A model generated the notes under the pieces. It ran no database searches, was not told the DNA's origin, and saw only the letters and a list, made by a program, of their open reading frames with translations. Both the position numbers and the translations under genes were made by a program. A stretch of DNA of 64,000 bases from an uncultured Alphaproteobacteria bacterium. GTDB taxonomy: Bacteria; Pseudomonadota; Alphaproteobacteria; CAAHEQ01; UBA3637. Positions 23,269-32,776 of the stretch are shown piece by piece. Numbering within the stretch: the first letter of the stretch is position 1; the number at the start of each line of letters is the position of its first letter. The DNA lies in assembly GCA_949292205.1 (NCBI GenBank), contig CASEYR010000002.1, forward strand, positions 62,001 through 126,000. The letters are read 5' to 3'.

Positions 23269-25578
23269 TTATCCTTCGTTTAAAAAACGAGCTAAAACTT
23301 TCTTTAGACCAACATCATCAAAATGAACTTCTAAACGATCTCCCTCCTCCCGAATCACAGTCCCGAATCCAAATGTTTCGTGATACACGCGTTTCCCGAT
23401 CCGACGGGAGTGATGTGATGACGGGGAGGGGCTATAACTTGCTCGGATGTTTGTGGGATAGCTGTCCTCAGGTGTCAATGAAGATTTGAAATAATCATTT
23501 TCCGATTGGTCGAAAAAAGAGGATCCCTGTTGATACGAATTAAAAGTATTCTTTTGATACGGCTGAAAACCATATTCGAATGACGTGTCTATACACTCTT
23601 CAATGTGTTCGGGCGGAAGCTCCTCGACAAAACGACTGGGAATGTTATTCTGCCATTGTCCGTATACTAACCGCTTGTTTGCAAAGGAAATAAATGCTTT
23701 TTTCTTGGCTCGCGTTAACCCGACATAGGCTAAACGACGTTCTTCCTCTAACCCTTGCTCGCCGCATTCATCCAGCGCTTTTTGATGCGGAAACAGTCCA
23801 TCCTCCCAACCGGGGAGAAATACTGTTTCAAACTCCAACCCCTTGGAGGCATGTAGGGTCATTATCGCCAATTGCTCGCCTGTCGTCTTTTCATCGGCAT
23901 CCGTGACCAGTGTCGCATACTCAATAAACGCGTTTATCGTTTCAAAATCATCTAAAACCGTATATAACTCTTTGATGTTTTCCAGTCGCGTTTCCGCTTC
24001 AAGGGATTTATCCGCTTGCCACATGGCAATATAGCCGGACTCTTCCAAAATGTGTTTTACCAGCTCTTTTGTTTCGTAGGTGTCCATCTTGCTCTGCCAA
24101 GTCCGAACAAGACCGATAAACGCGTCTAATGTCTTACGAACCGACGGACGTAATTCTGCCCAGGCAATCGCATCAAATAAACTGATATGATGCTCTTTGG
24201 CCGCTATCGTTATCGATTTTAAGGCGCCATCCCCTATGCCTCGACGCGGCTTGTTGATAATCCGAGAAAAGGCTAAATCATCATTGGGATTTAACACTAA
24301 TCGTAAATAGGCAACGGCATCTCGAATTTCTTCACGTTCGTAAAACTTAAAGCCACCGATAATTTTATAGGGAATCCCTAATTTTATGCATTCATCTTCA
24401 AAAGATCGGGTTTGCGACGATATTCGAACCAAAACAGCCATTTGAGATAAAAATGTTCCTCGGCGTTGTTCGTCTTCTACTTGCAGAATGATTCGCTCGG
24501 CTTCCTGTTTTCCGCTGGGATAGCCCCGGACTTTGACGCGTTCGCCAGAGCCGTCTCGCCCGTCCGCAACCTTTAAGGTCTTTCCGAGACGGCTGGTGTT
24601 ATTGGCTATTAACGCCGAGGCTGCCCCCAGAATGTGTGTGGTTGAACGATAGTTTCGCTCGAGCCGAATAATCAATGCATTGGGATAGACTTCTTGAAAT
24701 TTTAGGATATTTTCAACTTCGGCACCACGCCATGAGTAAATCGATTGATCATCATCCCCGACACAACAGATATTCTTGTGTTTTTGTGCTAATAACCGGA
24801 GCAACAGATATTGCGCAACGTTTGTGTCTTGATACTCGTCAACCAAAATGTATCGGAATTGTTTTTGATAGTAACCTAAAATCTCCGGATGCGTTTTGAA
24901 TAAGTTGAGCGGTCGTAATAATAAATCTCCGAAATCAACCGCATTCAGCTCTTGGAGCCGATTTTGATAAATCCGATAAAAACCTTTGACTTGACCATTA
25001 CAATAGCCACTGTCTTCGGCGGGGGTAATCGCTTCGGGTTCAAGACCACGGTCTTTCCAGCGTTGAATAATATCCAAAACGGTGCTGGGCGTATACTTTT
25101 TAACATCAATCCCGTTATCTATCAAAATCTGCTTAATCAGGCGTTCTTGATCATCTGTATTTAAAACAATGAAGCGGGGTTGTAAACCGGCTTCTGCCGG
25201 AAAACGACTTAAAATACGAATGCCGATAGCGTGAAAGGTTCCCAGCCAGACATTCCGAGCCGATAACCCAATCATTTTTTCCAGACGTTCTTTCATCTCG
25301 CGACTGGCTTTGTTTGTGAACGTAACGGCTAAGACTTGCCACGACGTTGCCAGACCACGACCGAGAATGTAAGCTATTCGTGTCGTTAGCACGCGAGTCT
25401 TGCCCGTTCCTGCCCCAGATAAAACTAAAACAGGACCTTCCGTTTGTTCAACGGCTTGCTTCTGTTCCGGATTTAAATCCGATAAAAACGGTAGCTCGGG
25501 TGGCTCGGGGAGGGGTGTTGGCCGAGAGGCATATTCTAAAATTTGTTCGGGTTCTTCTAAATCAAAAAAATCGGACAT
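23269..25578 (-). CDS. uvrD: UvrD/PcrA-type superfamily 1 DNA helicase
   Basis: 769 residues from the ATG at 25578; a TTG at 25614 is possible but lacks a ribosome site. It is a 3'-5' helicase for nucleotide-excision and mismatch repair. Motifs: LNPEQKQAVEQTEGPVLVLS (Q motif), SGAGTGKTRVLTTRIAYIL (Walker A), FTNKASREMKERL (Ia), ILVDEYQDTN (II), VGDDDQSIYSWRGAEVENIL (III), LERNYRST (IV), TLHASKGLEFETVFLPG (V) and EERRLAYVGLTRAKK (VI). The C-terminal Tudor-like tail ends GKRVYHETFGFGTVI ... LEVHFDDVGLKKVL, typical of PcrA/UvrD. It follows tcdA by 17 bases on the same strand. Confidence 0.95.
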   Translation of the reverse strand: MSDFFDLEEPEQILEYASRPTPLPEPPELPFLSDLNPEQKQAVEQTEGPVLVLSGAGTGKTRVLTTRIAYILGRGLATSWQVLAVTFTNKASREMKERLEKMIGLSARNVWLGTFHAIGIRILSRFPAEAGLQPRFIVLNTDDQERLIKQILIDNGIDVKKYTPSTVLDIIQRWKDRGLEPEAITPAEDSGYCNGQVKGFYRIYQNRLQELNAVDFGDLLLRPLNLFKTHPEILGYYQKQFRYILVDEYQDTNVAQYLLLRLLAQKHKNICCVGDDDQSIYSWRGAEVENILKFQEVYPNALIIRLERNYRSTTHILGAASALIANNTSRLGKTLKVADGRDGSGERVKVRGYPSGKQEAERIILQVEDEQRRGTFLSQMAVLVRISSQTRSFEDECIKLGIPYKIIGGFKFYEREEIRDAVAYLRLVLNPNDDLAFSRIINKPRRGIGDGALKSITIAAKEHHISLFDAIAWAELRPSVRKTLDAFIGLVRTWQSKMDTYETKELVKHILEESGYIAMWQADKSLEAETRLENIKELYTVLDDFETINAFIEYATLVTDADEKTTGEQLAIMTLHASKGLEFETVFLPGWEDGLFPHQKALDECGEQGLEEERRLAYVGLTRAKKKAFISFANKRLVYGQWQNNIPSRFVEELPPEHIEECIDTSFEYGFQPYQKNTFNSYQQGSSFFDQSENDYFKSSLTPEDSYPTNIRASYSPSPSSHHSRRIGKRVYHETFGFGTVIREEGDRLEVHFDDVGLKKVLARFLNEG

Positions 25579-25595
25579 GGCTCTTTCTTTTTCAA

Positions 25596-26297
25596 TTACT
25601 CTGTTTCTTGACAAATAAAATGTATCGCTTTGTCGGCGGCAATTAAACCAAATGTTCCCGTAATGGTGACAAGACTTGCCATTTGACGCCCTCTGTCACT
25701 GTTCCCTTTCGGGGGCTCATCCGAAAAAACACATGGAAAAGATAAATCTCCCCCTTTTTGGCGTAACGTGTGCCGAATCTTGGCGGCTAGCGGGCATACC
25801 GTCGTTTTTGAAAGCGGGGCTATCTGAATCCGCTTGAAATCCGTCCGCATCGCTGCCCCCATAGAAGATATGAACGGAATATGATTCATTTGTAGCCATA
25901 GTATTAAGTCCACTTTATCCGTCACTTGATCAATGGCATCTATGACAAAATCCGGTTTGGGCAATAACAGCTTATCAATATTGTCCTCTTTTAAAAATGT
26001 GGTATGGGCTATCACTTTTGTTTCGGGACAAATATCGTGAATGCGATCGGACAAAATATGGGCTTTGTTTTTTCCCAATGTTGAGTGAAGCGCACAGAGT
26101 TGACGATTGATATTACTGGATTCAACTCTATCCCCATCTATCAGCGTGATATGCCCGATGCCAACCCGTGCAAGCGCTTCGGCCGCAAAGGAACCAACCG
26201 CTCCGCATCCGACAACGGCTATGTGTGCCGCGCGTAGTCGCATCAGCCCTTGCGCTCCAAAGAGCAACTGTGTTCGTTGAAACTGATCAGACGTCAT
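25596..26297 (-). CDS. tcdA: tRNA threonylcarbamoyladenosine dehydratase (ThiF/E1 family)
   Basis: 233 residues from the ATG at 26297, which overlaps the tatD stop by 11 bases. TcdA cyclises t6A37 of tRNA to ct6A using ATP. The Rossmann nucleotide site is IAVVGCGAVGSFAAEALARVG, followed by ITLIDGDRVESSNINRQL and the Arg/Lys set of the adenylation site. DFVIDAIDQVTDKVDLI is next, and the conserved APLSKTTVCPLAAKIR region carries the Cys. PKGNSDRGRQMASLVTITGTFGL is the family C-terminal motif. No membrane helix is needed at its C-terminus, as in other alphaproteobacterial forms. Runs in a tatD-tcdA-uvrD string. Confidence 0.88.
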   Translation of the reverse strand: MTSDQFQRTQLLFGAQGLMRLRAAHIAVVGCGAVGSFAAEALARVGIGHITLIDGDRVESSNINRQLCALHSTLGKNKAHILSDRIHDICPETKVIAHTTFLKEDNIDKLLLPKPDFVIDAIDQVTDKVDLILWLQMNHIPFISSMGAAMRTDFKRIQIAPLSKTTVCPLAAKIRHTLRQKGGDLSFPCVFSDEPPKGNSDRGRQMASLVTITGTFGLIAADKAIHFICQETE

Positions 26298-26946
26298 ACA
26301 GGAAAAGCTCCAAATTTTGTTGCAAGTAGGCAATATCTAAACGAAGCGTTTTTGCTAACTCCGGAATGCGGGCAGGGTCGCCTAAGCCATCCGGAGCATC
26401 GCTTTCCAATAGTAATCGATTGTCCGGAATAATATCAATAAAACGTCCGTTTAATACCGAAAAATAAGCGTTAAACATACGTAGCTTTTGAATAATAACC
26501 TCATCTCCGGAAAATCGATGAAACAAAGCTTGAACATCTCGATACTGTCCCAAAATCTCAAACATATCATCCCACGCTTTAACGCAGTGAATATGCACTT
26601 TCCGTCGGTACCGCGAGGCTATTTCTAAACAGGTTTGAAATACTTTCTTTTGCAGCGGATAAAAGGGACGAGTCGCATCTAATCCGATTTCTCCAACCAT
26701 CGCATTCGGATACTCTTTTAAAAATTGCTCTAATCGCTGACTCCAGTCCGGCGGCAGATTATCCACAAACCACGGATGAACGCCAACGCACATATGAATA
26801 CCTAAAACGCGTTTATTTAAATCAGCTATCTTTTGCCAATCATCCGGAATCGTTGCATTCACAAAAAAGCTTTTAACCCCTAAATCATAAGCCTTCATAA
26901 ATACATCGTCAGGCATTAAGTGACAGTGTGCATCGCAATAAAACAT
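26287..26946 (-). CDS. tatD: TatD-family metal-dependent hydrolase
   Basis: 219 residues, shorter than canonical TatD (about 260). Metal ligands are in place: DAHCHL at the N-terminus, the general motif VGEIGLDATRPF, VHIHCVKAW, LFHRFSG and LLLESDAPDGLG with the final Asp. TatD proteins are 3'-5' DNases or D-aminoacyl hydrolases acting in repair and nucleic-acid turnover. The shortening seems to be in the loops between strands rather than the active site, so it may belong to the YjjV-like or a smaller branch. Co-oriented and overlapping with tcdA, a pair common in Proteobacteria. Confidence 0.85.
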   Translation of the reverse strand: MFYCDAHCHLMPDDVFMKAYDLGVKSFFVNATIPDDWQKIADLNKRVLGIHMCVGVHPWFVDNLPPDWSQRLEQFLKEYPNAMVGEIGLDATRPFYPLQKKVFQTCLEIASRYRRKVHIHCVKAWDDMFEILGQYRDVQALFHRFSGDEVIIQKLRMFNAYFSVLNGRFIDIIPDNRLLLESDAPDGLGDPARIPELAKTLRLDIAYLQQNLELFLYDV

Positions 26947-27041
26947 ATGATTCCTTTCCCTATTCTGATAGAGGCAGTATACACTTTTTTATTGCAATTT
27001 GGAAGAAATAAAAATAACATAAAGACAAAAAAGGATATTCA

Positions 27042-28505
27042 ATGCGATTTAGACTGATTTTTTCAATCGTTGGCTTTATGATTGTTCTGTGCGGAATCAG
27101 TATGATGATTCCGATGGCTGTCGATTTTGTGCTGGGGCATCGGGAGGCTGGATATCGGTTCTCGGTTGCTGCCGGTTTGAGCGTCGCCGTCGGTTTGTTG
27201 ATTCGGTTGATTGCCGGCGCTGATAATCAGCCCTTGCGAACAAAGGAAATGTTTTTAACAACGACTCTGGTTTGGGCGGCTTATACGCTTTTCGCCGCTA
27301 TCCCCTTCTTTGTTTCTGAATATCGTATCTCTTTTACGGACTCTGTTTTTGAGTCTATGTCCGGTTTGACAACAACCGGTGCAACGGTCTTAAGTGGCTT
27401 GGATTCTATGACACCCGGAATCTTGTTGTGGCGGTCTATGACTCAATGGATGGGCGGTTTCGGTATCGTCATTATGGCTATCTTAATCTTGCCCGCACTA
27501 CGTGTCGGCGGGATGCAATTCTTTAATACCGAATCATCGGCTCAGTCGGATCGGGATATGCCGATGGTCGCTAAAAATATGCAGGCTATCTTGTTGTATT
27601 TCTTGGGGTTGTCTGTCGCTTGTGCCGTCTGTTTGTGGCTTGCCGGTATGAGTGTGTTTGATGCGATTAACCATTCAATGACTGCGATTGCAACCGGTGG
27701 ATTTTCAACGCATGACGCCTCGGTCGGCTTTTTTAAAAGTCCCGCAATCGAATGGGTTTTGACTTTCTTTATGGCGGTTTCCGGTATGCCTTTGATTTTG
27801 GGCTTGTATCTGTTTCGGCGACAATGGACCCCGATACGGGAAAATATTCAAATCGCTTTTTATTGGAAGTTCTTGCTTGGTGCCGTCGTCTTGTTGACTG
27901 CCGTTCGTTGGGGGTTTGATCGGTTTGAGCCGGAAGAGTTGTTCACTTATATCCGACAGGCGGCTTTCAGTATTGTTTCGGTTGTGACAACAACCGGTTA
28001 TGTTTCCGATAATTATCAGCTATGGGGGAGTTTTTCTGTCGCTTTCTTTATGTTTTTACTGGCAATGGGATCGTGTACCGGTTCAACGGCCGGCGGTATT
28101 AAAATGTTCCGATTTGCTGTGTTGTCTCGGACTGTCGGCGTGCGTTTGCGTAGTTTGATTCAGCCTCATGGCGTCTTTGTCCCGAGATATGGTAGTCAGC
28201 CCATCACCGATGATATTTTAATCAGTGTTTTGGTCTTTTTTGGTTTGTATCTGGGAACGGCTGTGGCTTCAACGTTTGTTCTGGCTTTTTGTGGGCTTGA
28301 TTTTGTAACCAGCCTGTCGGCAACGCTAACAAGCTTGTCAAACGTTGGTCCGGGGTTGGGACATGTTGTCGGTCCGGATCAGACTTTTGCTGCTTTGCCT
28401 TCGGTAGCTAAATGGGTTTTGGTTATTGATATGATGATGGGCCGTTTGGAATTTGTTTCCGTTTTGGTCTTGTTTTTCCCCTTTTTATGGAAGAGAAATG
28501 CATGA
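27042..28505 (+). CDS. trkH: Trk-type potassium uptake protein TrkH
   Basis: 487 residues, very hydrophobic, with about 10-12 membrane segments. The four pore-loop repeats are visible: ESMSGLTTTGATVLSGLDS, the second around AITATGGFSTHDASV, VTTTGYVSDNY, and the last SLSATLTSLSNVGPGLGHV. RSMTQWMGGFGIVIMAILIL and MGSCTGSTAGGIKMFR are family signatures. TrkH takes up K+ and works with the cytoplasmic gate TrkA, which is not in the window. The stop codon overlaps the next small gene (ATGA). Confidence 0.93.
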   Translation: MRFRLIFSIVGFMIVLCGISMMIPMAVDFVLGHREAGYRFSVAAGLSVAVGLLIRLIAGADNQPLRTKEMFLTTTLVWAAYTLFAAIPFFVSEYRISFTDSVFESMSGLTTTGATVLSGLDSMTPGILLWRSMTQWMGGFGIVIMAILILPALRVGGMQFFNTESSAQSDRDMPMVAKNMQAILLYFLGLSVACAVCLWLAGMSVFDAINHSMTAIATGGFSTHDASVGFFKSPAIEWVLTFFMAVSGMPLILGLYLFRRQWTPIRENIQIAFYWKFLLGAVVLLTAVRWGFDRFEPEELFTYIRQAAFSIVSVVTTTGYVSDNYQLWGSFSVAFFMFLLAMGSCTGSTAGGIKMFRFAVLSRTVGVRLRSLIQPHGVFVPRYGSQPITDDILISVLVFFGLYLGTAVASTFVLAFCGLDFVTSLSATLTSLSNVGPGLGHVVGPDQTFAALPSVAKWVLVIDMMMGRLEFVSVLVLFFPFLWKRNA

Positions 28506-28726
28506 GCTTTTTTGATGATGCACAGGCTTTTATGAATAAACGACAGATAGACAATAATCGTGATGAGGTTGCACGAGAGGATTTGATTCGCCGCTTGCAG
28601 GCTGTATACGATAATGCTTCCAGACGGGAAATTGATCGGGCTTTGGATATTATATCCGAAAAAGAAGATTTGCCTGCCGATTTTGAGATATTGTTGAAAA
28701 AAATCCGGATTTATCTGGAGGATTGA
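28502..28726 (+). CDS. Small acidic helical protein, coupled to trkH
   Basis: 74 residues. The ATG at 28502 overlaps the trkH stop codon, implying translational coupling. The sequence (MSFFDDAQAFMNKRQIDNNRDEVAREDLIRRL...) is highly charged, helical and free of Cys and membrane segments. No family recognised. It may be a soluble partner of TrkH or simply the next gene of the operon. Confidence 0.6.
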   Translation: MSFFDDAQAFMNKRQIDNNRDEVAREDLIRRLQAVYDNASRREIDRALDIISEKEDLPADFEILLKKIRIYLED

Positions 28727-28804
28727 TTAAAAAAAACTTTTCAAACAAAGCAAGATATGCTATAACAATCCTATTGATTTTTAAAGGCAGTCAAGAGGAT
28801 TGTT

Positions 28805-31800
28805 ATGAAGAAGTTTTTTATCATTTTAGGTTTGGTTTTTCTGGTCGTAATCGGTGGCGGTATGACTTTGATGGTCATGTCTTTTAATCCGACGGCTTAT
28901 CAAAAGCAGGTTATTGCATCTATCAAAGATTTAACCGGTCGAGATTTATTCGTCGGTGGAACGACTTCTATTACTTGGAGCCCGATGCCGACTATCGTGA
29001 TGAAAAATATTCGCTTGGCAAATATCAATCAAAGCCAACAGGATACTATGTTGACCGCCGAGACTGTTCGGGTTGAAATTGAATGGGCTTCTTTGTTTAA
29101 AACACCCCTTGTCGTTAAACGTATTGAGCTGACAAAGCCTGTTTTGTTGTTAGAACGCTTGGAAAGTAATCGGGCTAATTTTGCGTTCCCGTTCTTGTTG
29201 GATCCCGATCGGCAGTTAGAGGAAATGGATTTTTTATCCGGTGGATCAAGTAGTACAAAAATAGATTCTGTCTTGATTAAAAACGGCCAGATTCGTTATG
29301 TGAATCATATTACAAAAACACAAATGACTCTGTCGGATGTTAACGGTGATTTGGCCGTTGATTCTTTGCGTGGACCTTTTCGATTTACCGGTGAAGGTTT
29401 GGTTGGAGCCCATAAATATGTATTAAGTGTTAATACGGGTATGTTTAAGAGTTCCGTTCCTGTTGATTTAAGTTTTAAAATCAAAGAATCAGAGAGTGGA
29501 ACGGCTATGGATTTTTCAGGACGACTGACGCCGGATAGTATGGAAATGTGGTTTAACGGTGTTGGATCTTTCTCGGTCAAAAAACCGAATATTTTGTTAG
29601 GTGCTATCGGGTTACCGTCAACAAATGTGGCTGACGGAAAATCGGCTGTTGGCAATTTATCTCTTGAAATTACACCGACTTCGGATCGTTTGAAGGATTT
29701 TACCGTTCGTTTCGGAGATGATGATAAAGCTGTTGCCGTTACCGGAAGTGTTGTGCGATCAACACAGGGTAAAGTTCCGGTTTATGATATTTCTTTGGGT
29801 TTGAATAGTTTTAATCCGGATGCGTGGAAATCTTATTTGAGTCAATTAAATTGGGGATGGATTGAGGCGAAAAAGGATTATCCCGATATATCTTTTCAAA
29901 TAAATGCTAAATCCGTTCCTTTTATGAAAGATGCTATCCAAGATTTGGCTCTTTCCGGACAATATGGATCGGGCGTTTTACGCTTAAACAAAATTTCTGC
30001 CGTTTTGCCCGGGCGGACGACAGTGGTGGCTTCGGGAGTTGCCGGACAACAAGGGACGATATCGGCTTTGAGTTTGGATACTCAAATTGAAAGTGATTCA
30101 ATTAAAACATTGTTGAGCTGGCTAATGCCTGATAATAAGTGGATTAAGGAAACAAATATGCTACAAAAGGGGCGTTTCGTCGGTCGTATCAATTTGACGC
30201 CTCAAATTATCGGCGCTAATATTCGGGAATTAAAACTTGACGCTTCCGTTGTGACCGGAAGTATTCAAAGAACGCTGTCTGATAAGCCGGCTTATGATGT
30301 TAAATTGGCTTTTAATAATGTCAATGTCGACTCTTATACCGGATGGCAACCGGCTAAAACTAAAACGGATATTCAAGTTTTGCCGGTGCGATTAAAAGAG
30401 GCGTTGGAGAAAGCAACATGGATGGGACAAAATGCTATCCGCGCATCTATAGACGTTAATGATCTTCAGGTGTTTAATGTTCCTATATCTTCTATGCGTG
30501 CCAGTGGTTACTTGGCAAACGGCATCTTGAAAATAGACACCTTAAACTTGAGAAATATGGCAAATGCTAATTTGGTTGCCTCTGGTTCAATAGAGGGTGT
30601 CGGAAGACCTCAAATGAATTTTGCCGGCGTGTCGGTTAAATTTGATACACGGCAGTTGCCTTTGTTGTTGGATCGAGCTAAGCTAACCAGTTCGTTACCA
30701 TTGATTCAAAGTGCCGGTGAGGTGTCTGCCGAAGCTTCTGTTTCCGGTGGCAGAAACGGGTCTTGGACACTTGGGCTTCAAGCGGCTTTGTCTGATACTA
30801 ATATCCGAATGGGCGGATTGGTTGATGCTCTTGAAACTCAACCAAACTTCCGAAACTTCAGCTTTGATATTGCTCATCCGAATTTCCAGAACTTTATGCG
30901 ACTGATTAAGCCCGATTTTAAGGCTTTGCCGAAATTAGACGGTAGTTTTAAAGCAAAAGGTATTTTAACAGGAACGAGTCGTCATTTTGATATTAAAGAT
31001 GGCTTTTTCGGAGCCGGTATTCAACAACTGACCGGAACGTTGACATTTGATGATAAACAAATTCGATCAATAACGGCTGATGTTTCTTCTCCGTCCCTTG
31101 ATTTAGAACGATTCTTGCCTGAAACTGCAACGCTATATACTTCGGTTAACGGTTTTGGAAAGTCGGCGTTTAAGTTAGATGAACTGGAAAAATGGCGTTG
31201 GAATATCCAACTACGTGCCGGACAGATGATTTATCGGGATTTGGATATTCGTCAGGCTGAAGTCGGGATTCAGTTGGAAAATAAAGCTTTGAAACTTGTT
31301 AACTTGAGCGGAGTTAATGGAACAAAAGAGGATGCTCCCATTAAAGTAAGCGGTTCTTTTGATTGGAATACAAATCCGACTTTAACGGCTACTTTCGATA
31401 TTCAAAATGTGCCACTCCGATCGGACTTTATGGTCTTGCACGATGTTGCTTTCGGAAACGGTTTGTTGTCTGTTACGGGTGAGTTGAAAGCCAGAGGAAA
31501 TTCACCTTCCGAATTGGTTTCTGATTTGAATGGTACAGGGCGTCTGTCTGTTTTGGGGGGACAAATTATTGGTATTGGGATTGAGCAGATGATTCCTTTG
31601 GTTACTCGGGCTTTACAACGAAACGAAGAAGCAGATGTGTTTGAACCTCAATTTAGGCGTGTTCTGACAAGTGGTAAAACAGTATTGAATGATATTTCCG
31701 GTGATTTTGTTATTGCTGACGGCGTTGTTCGTATGATGGATTTGACTTTGAATACCGCAAATTCGACTGCTAATCCGACTCAAATCGTTTGGGATATGCC

Positions 31801-32683
31801 TCGTCAAAGTTTAGATGTTTCTATTCCGGTTACGTTGCAACCCTTGTCCGATTTTCCGCCGTTCGTGTTGGGTATCTCGGTTCATGATAATCAAAGCACT
31901 TATACCCCCAGCTTTGCTGATTTGTCGGTGGCTATTTCTAATCGTGTTCAGGCTGCCGTTAATAATCAGGTTCAACAACAAAAAGCGGTTGCTTTGAAGG
32001 CGGCTGCCGAAAAACGGGAAGATAGATTGCGGGAGGCCAAACAATTGTCCGGAGATGCTCGGGCTGCCGTCGCCGAAATGGATTCTGCCTTGGCGGCTTA
32101 TCCCTCTGAAAAAGCCGATCTGATTTTGCAATCGGCCAGAGATGCTTTGGCTCTGGTTAATCAGGCCTCCGTTCGCGAAGATCCGACCGATGCTCAGCTG
32201 ATTCAGATGATTGAACAGTCTCGCTTAATCCTCTTGAAGGCTGATGAATTCAAAAGCGTCTTATCAAGAGATACTCTGTTCGATACCCAAAAGCAAATGA
32301 ATGATTATCGCTCTCGCGGTACCGAAATGACTCAACAACTCAAACAGTGGGCAACGGATTATCCAGAGGTCCTTATCTTGGTTCGCTTGGCGGATAATGC
32401 TGAACAAAACTTGTCCTTGATTGAACGGGCTAATACGGCTCTGCCTCAGCTACAAAATCAAGATCAAATTAGTCAGGCTATGGCCGTCGCCGCAGAGGCT
32501 TGTCAGAAAATTGAAAAGGCTTATGCTCACGCACAGAGATTTGATTTGAGCGCGTTGGATGCTTTGGCGGAAACGCCTGATGACAATACAGAGGCTCCGG
32601 AAGAGGCTGAAAGTGTTGAAGAACCCTACCACTCAGGATACTCGTCAAGGGGTATTAAAGGCACGATCGGACGCGCAAACTGA
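28805..32683 (+). CDS. Large AsmA-family inner-membrane lipid-transport protein
   Basis: 1292 residues. One N-terminal membrane anchor (FFIILGLVFLVVIGGGMTLMVM) is followed by the AsmA domain (NPTAYQKQVIASIKDLTGRDL ... GGTTSITWSPMPTIVMKNIRLAN). A long beta-rich periplasmic region follows, with the C-terminal AsmA_2 block near residue 900 (GTGRLSVLGGQIIGIGIEQM). AsmA proteins are bridge-like carriers thought to move phospholipids to the outer membrane. After the usual end comes an alpha-helical tail of about 200 residues, likely coiled coil (VQQQKAVALKAAAEKREDRL), which is an unusual extension. It lies 93 bases before an mlaEFD operon, suggesting a joint role in envelope lipid balance. Confidence 0.88.
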   Translation: MKKFFIILGLVFLVVIGGGMTLMVMSFNPTAYQKQVIASIKDLTGRDLFVGGTTSITWSPMPTIVMKNIRLANINQSQQDTMLTAETVRVEIEWASLFKTPLVVKRIELTKPVLLLERLESNRANFAFPFLLDPDRQLEEMDFLSGGSSSTKIDSVLIKNGQIRYVNHITKTQMTLSDVNGDLAVDSLRGPFRFTGEGLVGAHKYVLSVNTGMFKSSVPVDLSFKIKESESGTAMDFSGRLTPDSMEMWFNGVGSFSVKKPNILLGAIGLPSTNVADGKSAVGNLSLEITPTSDRLKDFTVRFGDDDKAVAVTGSVVRSTQGKVPVYDISLGLNSFNPDAWKSYLSQLNWGWIEAKKDYPDISFQINAKSVPFMKDAIQDLALSGQYGSGVLRLNKISAVLPGRTTVVASGVAGQQGTISALSLDTQIESDSIKTLLSWLMPDNKWIKETNMLQKGRFVGRINLTPQIIGANIRELKLDASVVTGSIQRTLSDKPAYDVKLAFNNVNVDSYTGWQPAKTKTDIQVLPVRLKEALEKATWMGQNAIRASIDVNDLQVFNVPISSMRASGYLANGILKIDTLNLRNMANANLVASGSIEGVGRPQMNFAGVSVKFDTRQLPLLLDRAKLTSSLPLIQSAGEVSAEASVSGGRNGSWTLGLQAALSDTNIRMGGLVDALETQPNFRNFSFDIAHPNFQNFMRLIKPDFKALPKLDGSFKAKGILTGTSRHFDIKDGFFGAGIQQLTGTLTFDDKQIRSITADVSSPSLDLERFLPETATLYTSVNGFGKSAFKLDELEKWRWNIQLRAGQMIYRDLDIRQAEVGIQLENKALKLVNLSGVNGTKEDAPIKVSGSFDWNTNPTLTATFDIQNVPLRSDFMVLHDVAFGNGLLSVTGELKARGNSPSELVSDLNGTGRLSVLGGQIIGIGIEQMIPLVTRALQRNEEADVFEPQFRRVLTSGKTVLNDISGDFVIADGVVRMMDLTLNTANSTANPTQIVWDMPRQSLDVSIPVTLQPLSDFPPFVLGISVHDNQSTYTPSFADLSVAISNRVQAAVNNQVQQQKAVALKAAAEKREDRLREAKQLSGDARAAVAEMDSALAAYPSEKADLILQSARDALALVNQASVREDPTDAQLIQMIEQSRLILLKADEFKSVLSRDTLFDTQKQMNDYRSRGTEMTQQLKQWATDYPEVLILVRLADNAEQNLSLIERANTALPQLQNQDQISQAMAVAAEACQKIEKAYAHAQRFDLSALDALAETPDDNTEAPEEAESVEEPYHSGYSSRGIKGTIGRAN

Positions 32684-32776
32684 TTGATGGTCGGCTTTGT
32701 GTCAGAATCGGCCAGGGTTGACTTTTTCCCTTGGGCGGGATATATCTGATAATAAGGGTATCTACGAGGAGTCATA